Positions 15,708-23,408 of a stretch of DNA of 64,000 bases are shown one piece after another; position 1 is the stretch's first letter; each line of letters starts with the position of its first letter. The DNA lies in assembly GCA_903842345.1 (NCBI GenBank), contig CAIMLR010000014.1, forward strand, positions 1 through 64,000. The letters run 5' to 3'. Below the pieces are notes generated by a model. It was not told the origin of the DNA, searched no databases, and worked only from the letters and a program-made list of their open reading frames with translations. The stretch is from an uncultured Myxococcales bacterium. Lineage in GTDB: Bacteria; Myxococcota_A; UBA9042. A program made the translations under genes and the position numbers.

Positions 15708-17266
15708 GCAGCCCTCGCCGTCGGTCGCAGCGGCAGGTCGATGCAGATTGTGGTGCCGGTTCCCAATTGGCTGGTGACGCGGATGTCGCCGTCGTGGTCC
15801 TCGACGACTTGCCGCGTGATGGCGAGACCGAGGCCCGTGCCTTCACCGACGGGCTTGGTCGTGAAGAAGGGCTCAAAGATCTTGGCGATCTCGTCCTCCG
15901 CGATCCCCGATCCGGTGTCCGAGACTTCAATCCGCACGCCGTCGCCTGGGGACGGTGTCGGCTGGATGCGCACCGTGACGCTGTCGTTGGTTGCACAAGC
16001 GTCGATGGCGTTGTCGATGACGTTGCTCACCGCATCGGTCAGCCGCTCCGTATCCACAGGCAACGTCGGCACTTCCTGGATTTCCAGGCGCACGAGCACG
16101 CCTCGCGCGCGCGCCCGCACTTCCGCGAACTGCATCGCATCCTGGACAAGCAGCGCAATATCCACCTGCGCCGACGGCGGCGGCGTCTCCCGCGCGAGCA
16201 CCAGCAGGCGGCTCGTGACGTTCTCAATGCGGTTCACGCCTTCGGTCATCAGATCGAGAATCTCGCCCGCGCTGCTGTCCTGCCTGTCGATCCGCTGCTG
16301 CAGCATGTCGATGCAGCTCAGCACGCCATGGAGCGGATTGCGAATGGTGTGCGCGACACCCGCGACGAGACTGCCGATCCGCGCCAGTCGTTCCCGCGCT
16401 TGCGCCACCTGCGCATGCTGCCGACGCAGGGCTTCAGCCTCGCGAATGCGGTGCACCAGATCGTGGACAAAGATGATGACGCCCAAGCCCGTCAGCCCGT
16501 ACGCCGCGATGTAACCCAGCATGTACAGAGGCGAAGTCCAGAGACTCGTCGGCGCCACCGCGTGCGCTGCCGTGCCGATCAGCAGCGGGTAGTGCGCCAG
16601 GATGCCCGACGACTCCGCCAGCACCATCGTCGCGTAGAGCAAGCCGGTGAACACGCCGATCGCCAACGCCTTGCGCAGTGGCAGCAGCATCCCGGCAAAG
16701 GCCATGTGGAAGACCGACAGCATCATGAACGGATTGTCAGCGCCGCCCGCGAAATGCAGCAGGTACATCAGCATTGCCAAATCAAAGACGATTTGCAGCG
16801 TCAGCAGGTTTTGCAGCACTTGCCGCGAAGTCGCCGCCGAAACGCGCTGTGCGATGATGTTGAAGACGACGTTGCCAGTCAGGTGCGCGAGGCCAAGCGC
16901 AAACAGCGTGGTCTTGGCGGTGACGATGTCCAAGGCGCTCGCGATCAGCACGACCCCGAGGATCGCCGCCGAAGCGCGCCAACGCAGACGCACGAACCAA
17001 TTGAGGCGCTCCACAAGCTCCGCGGGCTCCGGCAACTGCCCCGCGCCTTCAGCGGCGGGTCTCGGGCTTTCGATGCGCAGAACGGGCACTGGCAGGTCCT
17101 CCATGCGGGGACAATCTGCACAATGTGGACCAATCTCGCAGGCGTCTTGCGTATTCGATAGAGGCGAGTCACTTTCCGCGTGCCGACCCGCGCAATCCGG
17201 CAACCGCGCCGCGCGCATGGCGTCGTGCTTTTGCAGGGAAGTCAGGGTTGCGGGCAGTTGCGTCAT
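15704..17266 (-). CDS. RegB/PrrB-like redox-sensing histidine kinase
   Basis: A 520-residue kinase with six predicted transmembrane helices (about 98-268), an H-box AHTIRNPL (His306) and a C-terminal ATPase domain (DNAIDA, DTGSGIAEDE, GTGLGLAI). The loop after the third helix contains GGADNPF (174-180), the GGxxNPF quinone-binding signature of RegB/PrrB/ActS, so it probably reads the quinone redox state. C318 follows the H-box. The cytoplasmic N-terminus carries a CX5CX2C motif (C43, C49, C52). The start is uncertain: no strong ribosome site precedes ATG 17266. It is coupled to the sigma-54 regulator rather than to a RegA-type partner. Confidence 0.9.
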   Translation of the reverse strand: MTQLPATLTSLQKHDAMRAARLPDCAGRHAESDSPLSNTQDACEIGPHCADCPRMEDLPVPVLRIESPRPAAEGAGQLPEPAELVERLNWFVRLRWRASAAILGVVLIASALDIVTAKTTLFALGLAHLTGNVVFNIIAQRVSAATSRQVLQNLLTLQIVFDLAMLMYLLHFAGGADNPFMMLSVFHMAFAGMLLPLRKALAIGVFTGLLYATMVLAESSGILAHYPLLIGTAAHAVAPTSLWTSPLYMLGYIAAYGLTGLGVIIFVHDLVHRIREAEALRRQHAQVAQARERLARIGSLVAGVAHTIRNPLHGVLSCIDMLQQRIDRQDSSAGEILDLMTEGVNRIENVTSRLLVLARETPPPSAQVDIALLVQDAMQFAEVRARARGVLVRLEIQEVPTLPVDTERLTDAVSNVIDNAIDACATNDSVTVRIQPTPSPGDGVRIEVSDTGSGIAEDEIAKIFEPFFTTKPVGEGTGLGLAITRQVVEDHDGDIRVTSQLGTGTTICIDLPLRPTARAA

Positions 17267-17348
17267 CGGCTGGCGACCATCAAGGGGCGTTCACGCCGGT
17301 CTAGCCTACCAGAACTGCGTCGCGTAGCCAGCGAGCGGCGGCTGGAGC

Positions 17349-17364
17349 TGCCGACTTTTCGGCG
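17349..17364. promoter_or_regulatory. TGCCGA-N4-TCGGCA-type site upstream of the kinase gene
   Basis: TGCCGA-CTTT-TCGGCG differs by one base from the paired sites at 7751-7787. It lies about 85 bases upstream of the kinase start and suggests autoregulation. Confidence 0.5.
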
Positions 17365-17428
17365 CGGGGTCATTGCGGACCACGACAGTCACATTCCAAA
17401 CGGCTGAAATTGCTGACGATCCGCATGA

Positions 17429-17464
17429 AGCCGGAATTTCGGCGCCATTGCCGATTTTTCGGCA
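17429..17464. promoter_or_regulatory. Paired TGCCGA-type sites upstream of the kinase gene
   Basis: The site at 17449-17464 (TGCCGA-TTTT-TCGGCA) is a perfect copy of the palindrome found between the divergent cytochrome operons. Twenty bases to its left, 17429-17444 (AGCCGG-AATT-TCGGCG) is a degenerate partner. The spacing resembles the 21-base pair spacing at 7751-7787. Confidence 0.55.
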
Positions 17465-17504
17465 GGCGGCCGTGCAGGTGTCAGCGCCACCGTGCGATCG
17501 GCCC

Positions 17505-17548
17505 AAAAAACGCCGATCCCCGGCTCAGCCTGCGCCAAACCGGGGATC
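17505..17548 (-). terminator. Rho-independent terminator of the monohaem cytochrome gene
   Basis: On the minus strand GATCCCCGG and CCGGGGATC form a 9-bp perfect stem with a 16-base loop. GGCG and six T residues follow. It begins about 30 bases after the cytochrome stop codon and separates that gene from the kinase-regulator operon. Confidence 0.88.
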
Positions 17549-17577
17549 CGCGGTCGTTGCTGCGCCGAAGCGCGCGA

Positions 17578-17925
17578 CTACTTCTTGGTCAGGGTCTTCA
17601 GGAACGCGGCGACCGTGTCGAGTTCAGCCGGCGTGCCCTTGAAGGCGATCTTGTGCTTGGCCTTCTCGCCCTTCTTCACGATCGAGTCGCGCTCGATTTC
17701 CTTGTTCAGCCAGCCCTTGAACCAGGCCACGTCGTGTTCCTTGCCCACCCCGGAGAGGTCGATGATCGTCGGCTTGTCTTCCAGAGCCGCGACGCCTTCG
17801 CTGGTGATCTTGTGGCACTTGTTGCACTTCTGCTCGAGGAACGTTTCCTTGCCACCGGCAGCCTGGGCAGCGAACGGGGCAGCGGTCAAGGCGGTCACGG
17901 CAAACGCGAGAATGTAACGACGCAT
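17578..17925 (-). CDS. Small monohaem cytochrome c lacking methionine in the mature part
   Basis: A 115-residue periplasmic cytochrome: signal peptide cleaved after AAQA, one haem motif CNKCH, and the C-terminal helix GTPAELDTVAAFL typical of class I cytochromes. The mature sequence contains no Met, so the usual sixth ligand is absent. A His in AKHKIAF, where Met normally lies, is the likely substitute, which would lower the potential. In-frame sequence continues upstream to 18162, but ATG 17925 has AGGAG before it and a clean signal peptide. It has its own sigma-54 promoter and terminator. It may shuttle electrons between the quinol module and the 13-haem cytochrome. Confidence 0.9.
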   Translation of the reverse strand: MRRYILAFAVTALTAAPFAAQAAGGKETFLEQKCNKCHKITSEGVAALEDKPTIIDLSGVGKEHDVAWFKGWLNKEIERDSIVKKGEKAKHKIAFKGTPAELDTVAAFLKTLTKK

Positions 17926-18048
17926 GGCAAACTCCTGTCTCAATAGGGCCACTCGGGCCGGGAAAAGCGGGTTCGCGGCGCGAAACCCAGCAGAGCGTCC
18001 GTACCTGACAGCAAGCGCTAGGCCAGCGATAGGGACAGACCGACGATA

Positions 18049-18064
18049 TGCAAGCATCGCGCCA
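18049..18064 (-). promoter_or_regulatory. Sigma-54 promoter of the monohaem cytochrome gene
   Basis: On the minus strand TGGCGCGATGCTTGCA has one mismatch to TGGCACG-N4-TTGCA, with correct GG-N10-GC spacing. The inferred start near 18037 leaves a leader of about 110 bases. No obvious TGCCGA-type enhancer pair was seen upstream. Confidence 0.75.
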
Positions 18065-18191
18065 ACTCCGGACACGTCTTGCACATCCTCCAGCGGGTGG
18101 CATCCCATGACGCCCTTCCGCCCTCTCTGACTATCCAACGCGTGAGCCGCGGATTGATTCAAACCGCGGATTCAGCTGCCGCGGCGTTCGC

Positions 18192-18225
18192 CACGGACCT
18201 GCCCTTCCCCAAGTGCAGGTCCGTG
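18192..18225. repeat. 11-bp perfect inverted repeat
   Basis: CACGGACCTGC (18192-18202) and GCAGGTCCGTG (18215-18225) are separated by 12 bases. It lies between divergent genes, so it is not an obvious terminator. It could be an operator dyad or part of an unannotated RNA. Confidence 0.5.
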
Positions 18226-18284
18226 GGTAACGCGTCGCGACCGCCCCATGGGGACGTTGGAGTGGGGCAATTGTCAGCGAGCAC

Positions 18285-18298
18285 TTGATCTGCGTCAA
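18285..18298. promoter_or_regulatory. FNR/DNR-type site
   Basis: TTGATCTGCGTCAA matches TTGAT-N4-GTCAA, the form used by DNR/NnrR-type CRP/FNR regulators, and is one base off the FNR consensus. It lies about 100 bases before the hydratase-family gene and about 250 bases upstream of the inferred leftward cytochrome start. Confidence 0.5.
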
Positions 18299-18386
18299 TT
18301 GGCGGATGGCAAAAACGTTGCGTGCTCCCCCTTGACTGCGCGGCGCCGGGTGGCGATGGTGCAGATCAACCGCTGCGGAGATGAAC

Positions 18387-19163
18387 ATGCTGAGCGCTGA
18401 ACTGACCCAAAAACTCGCCGAACGCCTGGACGCTGCGCTGCTGAGCCGGCAGGAGATTCCGCGTCTGACGGAAGAAGTTGCCAACTTGAGCGTCTCGGCT
18501 GCCTACCGGGTGATGATCGCCGGTATTGCGCTCCGGCAGGCGCGCGGCGAGCACATCGTCGGCTGGAAGATGGGCCTGACTTCGGCGGCCAAGCGCGAAC
18601 AAATGAACCTCGATCGGGCGATCTGGGGCGTGCTGACCGACGCGATGCGCGTGCCGCTCGATGGGGAACTGCGCGTCGCCGACGGCGTGCATCCCAAGAT
18701 CGAACCAGAGATCGCACTGCGCCTCGGCCACGCGCTCGCGGGGCCGGTGACGCGCGAGGAGGCTTGGGAAGCCGTGGATGGCGTGTGTGCGGCGCTTGAG
18801 GTGCTGGATTCGCGCTACGTCGGTTTCAAGTACTTCTCGCTGCCTGACGTGATCGCCGACAACGCCTCGAGCTGGCGCTATGTCCTCGGGCCGTGGCAGC
18901 CGCCGTGCGACGTGGGCGATCTGCCCATGGCGATGGCGATCAACGACACCGTCGTGCAAACGGGAACTTCCGCGGCGATTTCGGGGCACCCTGTGGAGTC
19001 TCTGGTCCAGCTGATGGAGCTGCTCACGGAGTTCGGCATCAGCCTGCCCGCGGACGCCATCGTGCTGACGGGCGCAGCAACGCTCGCCGAGCCGCTGCTG
19101 CCCGGCATGCGCGTGAGCCTGCGCGTGCCTGGTCTGGCGGAAGTGCGCGTGCGCGCGGTGTAG
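18387..19163 (+). CDS. 2-keto-4-pentenoate hydratase / 4-oxalocrotonate decarboxylase family enzyme
   Basis: A 258-residue enzyme of the fumarylacetoacetase-like hydratase/decarboxylase family, which acts on 2-oxo-4-enoate intermediates of aromatic meta-cleavage pathways with a divalent metal. The family block WKMGLTSAAKREQM and the acidic metal-binding segment KIEPEIAL are visible, and the length suits DmpE/DmpH. I cannot distinguish hydratase from decarboxylase. No other meta-cleavage genes are nearby, so the true substrate is open. An ATG at 18381 is also in frame, but GGAG is better spaced for 18387. It follows a region with an FNR/DNR-like site. Confidence 0.85.
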   Translation: MLSAELTQKLAERLDAALLSRQEIPRLTEEVANLSVSAAYRVMIAGIALRQARGEHIVGWKMGLTSAAKREQMNLDRAIWGVLTDAMRVPLDGELRVADGVHPKIEPEIALRLGHALAGPVTREEAWEAVDGVCAALEVLDSRYVGFKYFSLPDVIADNASSWRYVLGPWQPPCDVGDLPMAMAINDTVVQTGTSAAISGHPVESLVQLMELLTEFGISLPADAIVLTGAATLAEPLLPGMRVSLRVPGLAEVRVRAV

Positions 19164-19199
19164 CTCCCCGCGGAGCGAGGGTCGGCTTGCGGACCGGTT

Positions 19200-19913
19200 C
19201 TACGGCTGGAGCGGCGTCGGCGCGGGCGCGGCCACCGGGGCATCGTGCCAATTGGCGTAATCCGGCGCGATCTGGTTCTGCGCCTTCGCGCGATTGATGA
19301 GCCCCGAGAGCGTTTTGGACGGCCATTTCTTCTGGATCAGGTTGATCAGCCAATCCGGCAGCGAGCCCTTCGGGTCAGTGTGCACTTCCACCGTCAGCTT
19401 GGTCTTCTCCGAGCCCGGAAGCGCCTCAAAGCGGTAGTACGTGTTCTTCGCCTCGGCGCGCACGCAGCAGTCATCCGGGCCCTTGCGCGCGTCCACGACC
19501 GACTTGATCCGCGCGGTAAAGACGTGCGCAGTGGCGTCGTTCTGGCCGTCCGCCTTCAGCACGTAGTCGCGGTCCGTCATCGGGAACGGCAGCTCAAAGT
19601 GAATCCAGTAGAGCTCCGACAGCGGATTGGGCTTCTCGATCATCTTCTGCTCCTTGAAGCGATCGACCCAATACTTGCGCTGGTCGCGGTCCAGGAACGT
19701 GTTCATGATCTTGCCGATGTGCAAGTTCGTGGTGATTTCACCCTTGAAGGCGAACAGATCGCTGCCGGGGATCTGCTTGCGCCACACCTTGACGCCGTCA
19801 TAGGTGCCGATGGTCTCCCACGCGCCCTCCTGGGCAAATCCCGCGGTCGCGAGGAACGTCAGGCAGAGCGTGAGGGCGAGAATGGAGCGACGCGTGAACT
19901 GCTGCAACATCAT
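19200..19913 (-). CDS. Secreted START-domain protein
   Basis: A 237-residue protein with a signal peptide ending near GFAQ, followed by a START/lipid-transfer-type domain (WETIGTYDGVKVWRK, PFPMTDRDYVLK, GSLPDWLINLI). START domains bind a hydrophobic ligand such as a lipid or sterol in a helix-grip pocket; the ligand here is unknown. It ends in an Ala/Pro-rich tail. GGAG precedes the first of two adjacent ATGs. It is one of three such proteins within 10 kb (also 23409-24176 and 28119-28850), all exported. It is 69 bases downstream (in its own direction of transcription reversed) of the acylase gene's stop, both leftward. Confidence 0.88.
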   Translation of the reverse strand: MMLQQFTRRSILALTLCLTFLATAGFAQEGAWETIGTYDGVKVWRKQIPGSDLFAFKGEITTNLHIGKIMNTFLDRDQRKYWVDRFKEQKMIEKPNPLSELYWIHFELPFPMTDRDYVLKADGQNDATAHVFTARIKSVVDARKGPDDCCVRAEAKNTYYRFEALPGSEKTKLTVEVHTDPKGSLPDWLINLIQKKWPSKTLSGLINRAKAQNQIAPDYANWHDAPVAAPAPTPLQP

Positions 19914-19982
19914 GAACTTCTCCGTGGTTGTCGGCCGGGTGACGCGATCTTATCGCCGAAACGGGCGAGGGGTGCAACCTAT

Positions 19983-22418
19983 TCACTGCATCGTCAAAGA
20001 CTGACTGGTCAGGTTGGGATCGGCGGCGATCTCGGCGTCCGTGAACGGCATGTCGCGGAACTTCCGCTGGCTGAACAGCGTCGCCTGATCGGTGAACTGC
20101 GGGCTCAGCGGGTCGCTTGACTGGCCATACGTCAGGATCGCCTTGGCCTTGGGACCGTCCGCCGTGAGCATGCAGACCATGACGAAGCTGCTGCCGTAGT
20201 TGACGGGATAGCCGTCGCCAATCGCCAGCCCCGACGCGCTGGTCGGCTGCTTTGGCGCGGTCATGCCCGCCAGGAGCGTGTCGTTCTCGCTCGGCACCCA
20301 GCCCACGACCTGGAAGGCGCCTTCGGAGTCATCCGACCCGTGAATCGCCAGCCGTGTCGCGCCCTTGAGCGTGTACTCAAAGTCCGGCACGGCGGCGTCC
20401 AGCGGAATCTTCGCCGCCTGAAGCGCAAGCACCGCACGCGCGAGCGTCTGCACGGCCGGATTCTCGGTACCCGTTGGCGCGAGCGGCATTCCGTACGGCG
20501 TGCCAATCGGATCGGCGAGGTCAAACTTGTGCGCCCAAGCCGGGCCATCCTTGTCGTACCAAAATTCCCGCCAGAGCAGCGCGCCTTTGCCGTCCGCCGT
20601 CGCCGTCCGGTCCCATTTGCCGAGGATCGCGCAAGCCTGCGCCACGTCGACGTCCTGATTGCCGATCTTCACCGTCGCGACGCCTGCGCACGCCGTCAGC
20701 ACGTCCGGCAGCGCCAGGTCCGCCGAGTGGATGTGATCGTTCATGAACATCGCGGTCAGCTCGTCCTGGGTAAACTTGCCGTCGTCGCCCGCTGCCGCGT
20801 CTTTGCCCGTGCCCATCAAGAACGCGAGGTTCATCCGCGTGCGCGTCGATCGCGCCGTTTTCTCCGGGCCGTACATCCCACCATAGCCTTCCAGCAGCGC
20901 CGCCGGATTGGTCATCCAGTGCGAGTCGTTGGCGTTGAAGACAAAATCCGTGCGCGTCAGGTGCGGCGTCTCTTCCCACGGCGTCAGCCCGTCCTCGCGC
21001 GCGCCGGGCTTCACGATCCAGTCATTGGCCGACGTGCTGCCGTCCAGCAGCACCACGCCGTTGTTGCGCAGCAGCCCGACGATGACGTCCGTGTCGGCGT
21101 TCCACGCGTCCATCGTCGCCTTGGCAACGTTCGGCGTGCTGTGCGACTCCGTGTAGAACGCGCTGCCCTGGTCATCCGCCGCCATCGTGTTCGTCCACGG
21201 ATTGGCCTGGACGGACTGGCAAACCGACTGCAAGTCCGCGACCGACTTCGCGACCGCAAAGCCGAGAAAATGGTCGATCAGTTTGCCGTTCAAGGCGTTG
21301 GCGTCCCGCAACGTGAACACCGTCTCCGTGTTCCATTCGCCCACGCCGCCCACGACCAGGATCGGCCCATGATGCGACTTCCAGAACGTCTGGGTCATGG
21401 GCTGGAGCGTGCCGTCTGGCTGCTTGATCTGGATCGTCTCGGTATGGCTCGTCATCTTCATGACCTTGCCGTCCACCGTGTAGCTCGTCGGATCGCCCTT
21501 GACCAACGGCAGCTTGTACACCGTGAACTTGCGCGACGCGGAGACCGTCTCCGTCCACGCGACGTGCTGGTTGTGGCCGATGAGCACGCCGCCCACGCCC
21601 ATCAACGACGCGCCGGCGACATCGACTTCGCCCGGAATCGTCAGGTGCGACTCCCACAGCCGCAGTTCGCCAAACCATGGAAAGTGCGGATTGGCGAGCA
21701 CCGCGCCGTGGCCGTCCGCCGTCTTGTCCTTGCCGAGTCCCCAACCGTTGGAGCCAATCTGCGCGTTGCGGATCGGATCCAGCTCCTTGCCAAACGCCAG
21801 CGCCAGCCCGTTCTGCTCCGCCGGATCCAGCCAACGCGGCCAATCGTTCTGCGTCGAATCGTTGGGCGGATGGGCGATCGTCAGGTATTCCTTGAAGTTG
21901 CGCGCTGAGGCCAGCTCGCCCAAGTCCGCATAATACGCCAGCAGGTCGATCGCCGAGATCGGCTGCACCCAATCCGCGCCCTTGCACGGCGACGGCAGCC
22001 CCGCCTTGCCCACTTCCGCCAGCCGCGCGTTGTAACCCGCCACGTAGCCGCTGATCATGTCCTTGGCGCGACCGCTGATCTGCACATCCCAGAACATCTG
22101 CGCGTGCGGCACGACTTCCATCGCCTTGTAGGCCATGTCGCTCGTCACGTTGGCGTTCTTGTCGCCGGCGCCCAGCCACTTGCTGCGCTCGCTGCGGACT
22201 TTGACGATCTGATCGGCCAGCGTGCAGATGTTCTCCTTGGCGAACGCGTAGCCCTGGCCATAGCCAAGTCCCTGCCACGTCGCCGCGGTGATGTGCGGCA
22301 CGCCGTAGCTGGTCCAGCGGATGGTGACAGTCTTGTCAGGCACGGCGTCTTTGGCGGTGCAGGCGCTGAGGCTGAGTGCGACGCCGCACGCGAAGAGGCG
22401 CCAGGGAATTGCGGTCAT
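19983..22418 (-). CDS. Penicillin-acylase-family (S45) lipoprotein
   Basis: An 811-residue N-terminal-nucleophile hydrolase precursor. The lipobox LSAC gives Cys20. The alpha region runs to about residue 222 and the autocatalytic site GSNGWGLG supplies Ser223 as the new N-terminal nucleophile of the beta chain. The downstream VLANPHFPW block is family-typical. Members cleave amide-linked acyl chains: beta-lactam side chains, acyl-homoserine lactones or lipopeptides. The sequence does not decide the substrate. The lipid anchor suggests an envelope-bound enzyme. It lies between a START-domain gene and an acyltransferase-domain gene, all leftward, possibly one transcript acting on lipids. Confidence 0.92.
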   Translation of the reverse strand: MTAIPWRLFACGVALSLSACTAKDAVPDKTVTIRWTSYGVPHITAATWQGLGYGQGYAFAKENICTLADQIVKVRSERSKWLGAGDKNANVTSDMAYKAMEVVPHAQMFWDVQISGRAKDMISGYVAGYNARLAEVGKAGLPSPCKGADWVQPISAIDLLAYYADLGELASARNFKEYLTIAHPPNDSTQNDWPRWLDPAEQNGLALAFGKELDPIRNAQIGSNGWGLGKDKTADGHGAVLANPHFPWFGELRLWESHLTIPGEVDVAGASLMGVGGVLIGHNQHVAWTETVSASRKFTVYKLPLVKGDPTSYTVDGKVMKMTSHTETIQIKQPDGTLQPMTQTFWKSHHGPILVVGGVGEWNTETVFTLRDANALNGKLIDHFLGFAVAKSVADLQSVCQSVQANPWTNTMAADDQGSAFYTESHSTPNVAKATMDAWNADTDVIVGLLRNNGVVLLDGSTSANDWIVKPGAREDGLTPWEETPHLTRTDFVFNANDSHWMTNPAALLEGYGGMYGPEKTARSTRTRMNLAFLMGTGKDAAAGDDGKFTQDELTAMFMNDHIHSADLALPDVLTACAGVATVKIGNQDVDVAQACAILGKWDRTATADGKGALLWREFWYDKDGPAWAHKFDLADPIGTPYGMPLAPTGTENPAVQTLARAVLALQAAKIPLDAAVPDFEYTLKGATRLAIHGSDDSEGAFQVVGWVPSENDTLLAGMTAPKQPTSASGLAIGDGYPVNYGSSFVMVCMLTADGPKAKAILTYGQSSDPLSPQFTDQATLFSQRKFRDMPFTDAEIAADPNLTSQSLTMQ

Positions 22419-22433
22419 GGGGCTCCGGAAAGG

Positions 22434-23336
22434 TCAGGTCTTGGCGACCGGCAGCGCTTTGGCGTTACCGGTCAACGGGTGGGATGGCGGCGTGGACACG
22501 CTCAGGTCGTCCAGCAGCTCGGGATTCTCCAGGCGGCGGATGAGCTCGCGGGAGAACACGGACGCCTGCAGGCCGTCGATCATGCGGTGGTCCAGCACGA
22601 TCGTCAGCGGCAGCGCCTTTTGCACGACGATCTGGCCATCGACAACTGCCGGGCGGTCGTGCACGCCGCCCACCAGCAGCACGCCGATGCAGCGCGCATT
22701 GGGAAACAGCGGCGCGTAGGCGTTGCGGATGCCAAACATCCCAAGCGACGTGACCATGATCGAGCCAAACGGGTCATCCGGAACGCCCATCCAACGCAGG
22801 TCGACACCCCAATCGTGGTTCAGATACGCCAGCAGGCGCAGGAAAGGCCGGGCGATGAACGGCGGCAGCACGGACAGCATCTGCTTGGTCTGCTGCAGCA
22901 GCGGATCCTTGTGTTGGCGGATCTTGTCAGCCATGGCCTGCAGCTCAGCGGCGATCTCCGCCATCGTGCGCTTGTCCGCATTGCGGATCACGGCACCCGA
23001 CAGGTCGGCGCCGGCCAGCTTCCTGCCATCGGCGTGCGGCACCGCGACCTGGCAGAACACGTCGACGTCGCGCCGCATCCACAGCCGACCGCGCCGCACC
23101 ATGCAATTGAGATCCGGATGCGCGCCCAGCACGGACGCCACGCCGCGCGCGACCGCGTGGGTCACCGTGAGCTTCTGGCCCGTCTTCGCGTGGTGCGCCT
23201 CCAGGTACGCGAGCAAGGGCGCGACGGCGATCTCGGAGTCGCCCAGGATCGTCGGATCGCGCGGGGCGTCCCAGATGATCGGCGCGAGCATGCGAAACGC
23301 AGAGACGTGCGGAGGACGGAAATAGCGACCGGCCAT
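22434..23336 (-). CDS. Stand-alone 2-oxoacid dehydrogenase acyltransferase catalytic domain
   Basis: A 300-residue protein resembling the E2 catalytic (chloramphenicol-acetyltransferase-like) domain. It has the active-site block LDHRMIDGLQA near the C-terminus and an N-terminal core typical of this fold. There is no lipoyl domain and no E3-binding domain, so it is not a normal dehydrogenase E2. Such free-standing forms probably use an acyl-CoA directly. GGAG precedes the ATG. It lies between a START-domain gene and the acylase gene on the same strand. The acceptor substrate is unknown. Confidence 0.85.
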   Translation of the reverse strand: MAGRYFRPPHVSAFRMLAPIIWDAPRDPTILGDSEIAVAPLLAYLEAHHAKTGQKLTVTHAVARGVASVLGAHPDLNCMVRRGRLWMRRDVDVFCQVAVPHADGRKLAGADLSGAVIRNADKRTMAEIAAELQAMADKIRQHKDPLLQQTKQMLSVLPPFIARPFLRLLAYLNHDWGVDLRWMGVPDDPFGSIMVTSLGMFGIRNAYAPLFPNARCIGVLLVGGVHDRPAVVDGQIVVQKALPLTIVLDHRMIDGLQASVFSRELIRRLENPELLDDLSVSTPPSHPLTGNAKALPVAKT

Positions 23337-23408
23337 CGGAACTCCGGGGGTCCGTGTTCTATGCGCAGACAGGCCGACGAGGCCTTGCCCGATGGGATGA
23401 TCAGCAGG

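Larger units (their letters stand above)
17267..17577. other. Control region upstream of the kinase gene
   Basis: A 311-base gap between the kinase start and the cytochrome stop, both leftward. It contains the cytochrome terminator (17505-17548) and the TGCCGA-type palindromes at 17349-17364 and 17429-17464. I found no sigma-54 -24/-12 element for the kinase with correct spacing. Its promoter is unidentified. Confidence 0.6.

Noticed and set aside
17475-17492. TGGCGCTGACACCTGCA on the minus strand as a sigma-54 promoter for the kinase gene
   Set aside because: GG and GC are eleven bases apart instead of ten, which sigma-54 does not tolerate well.
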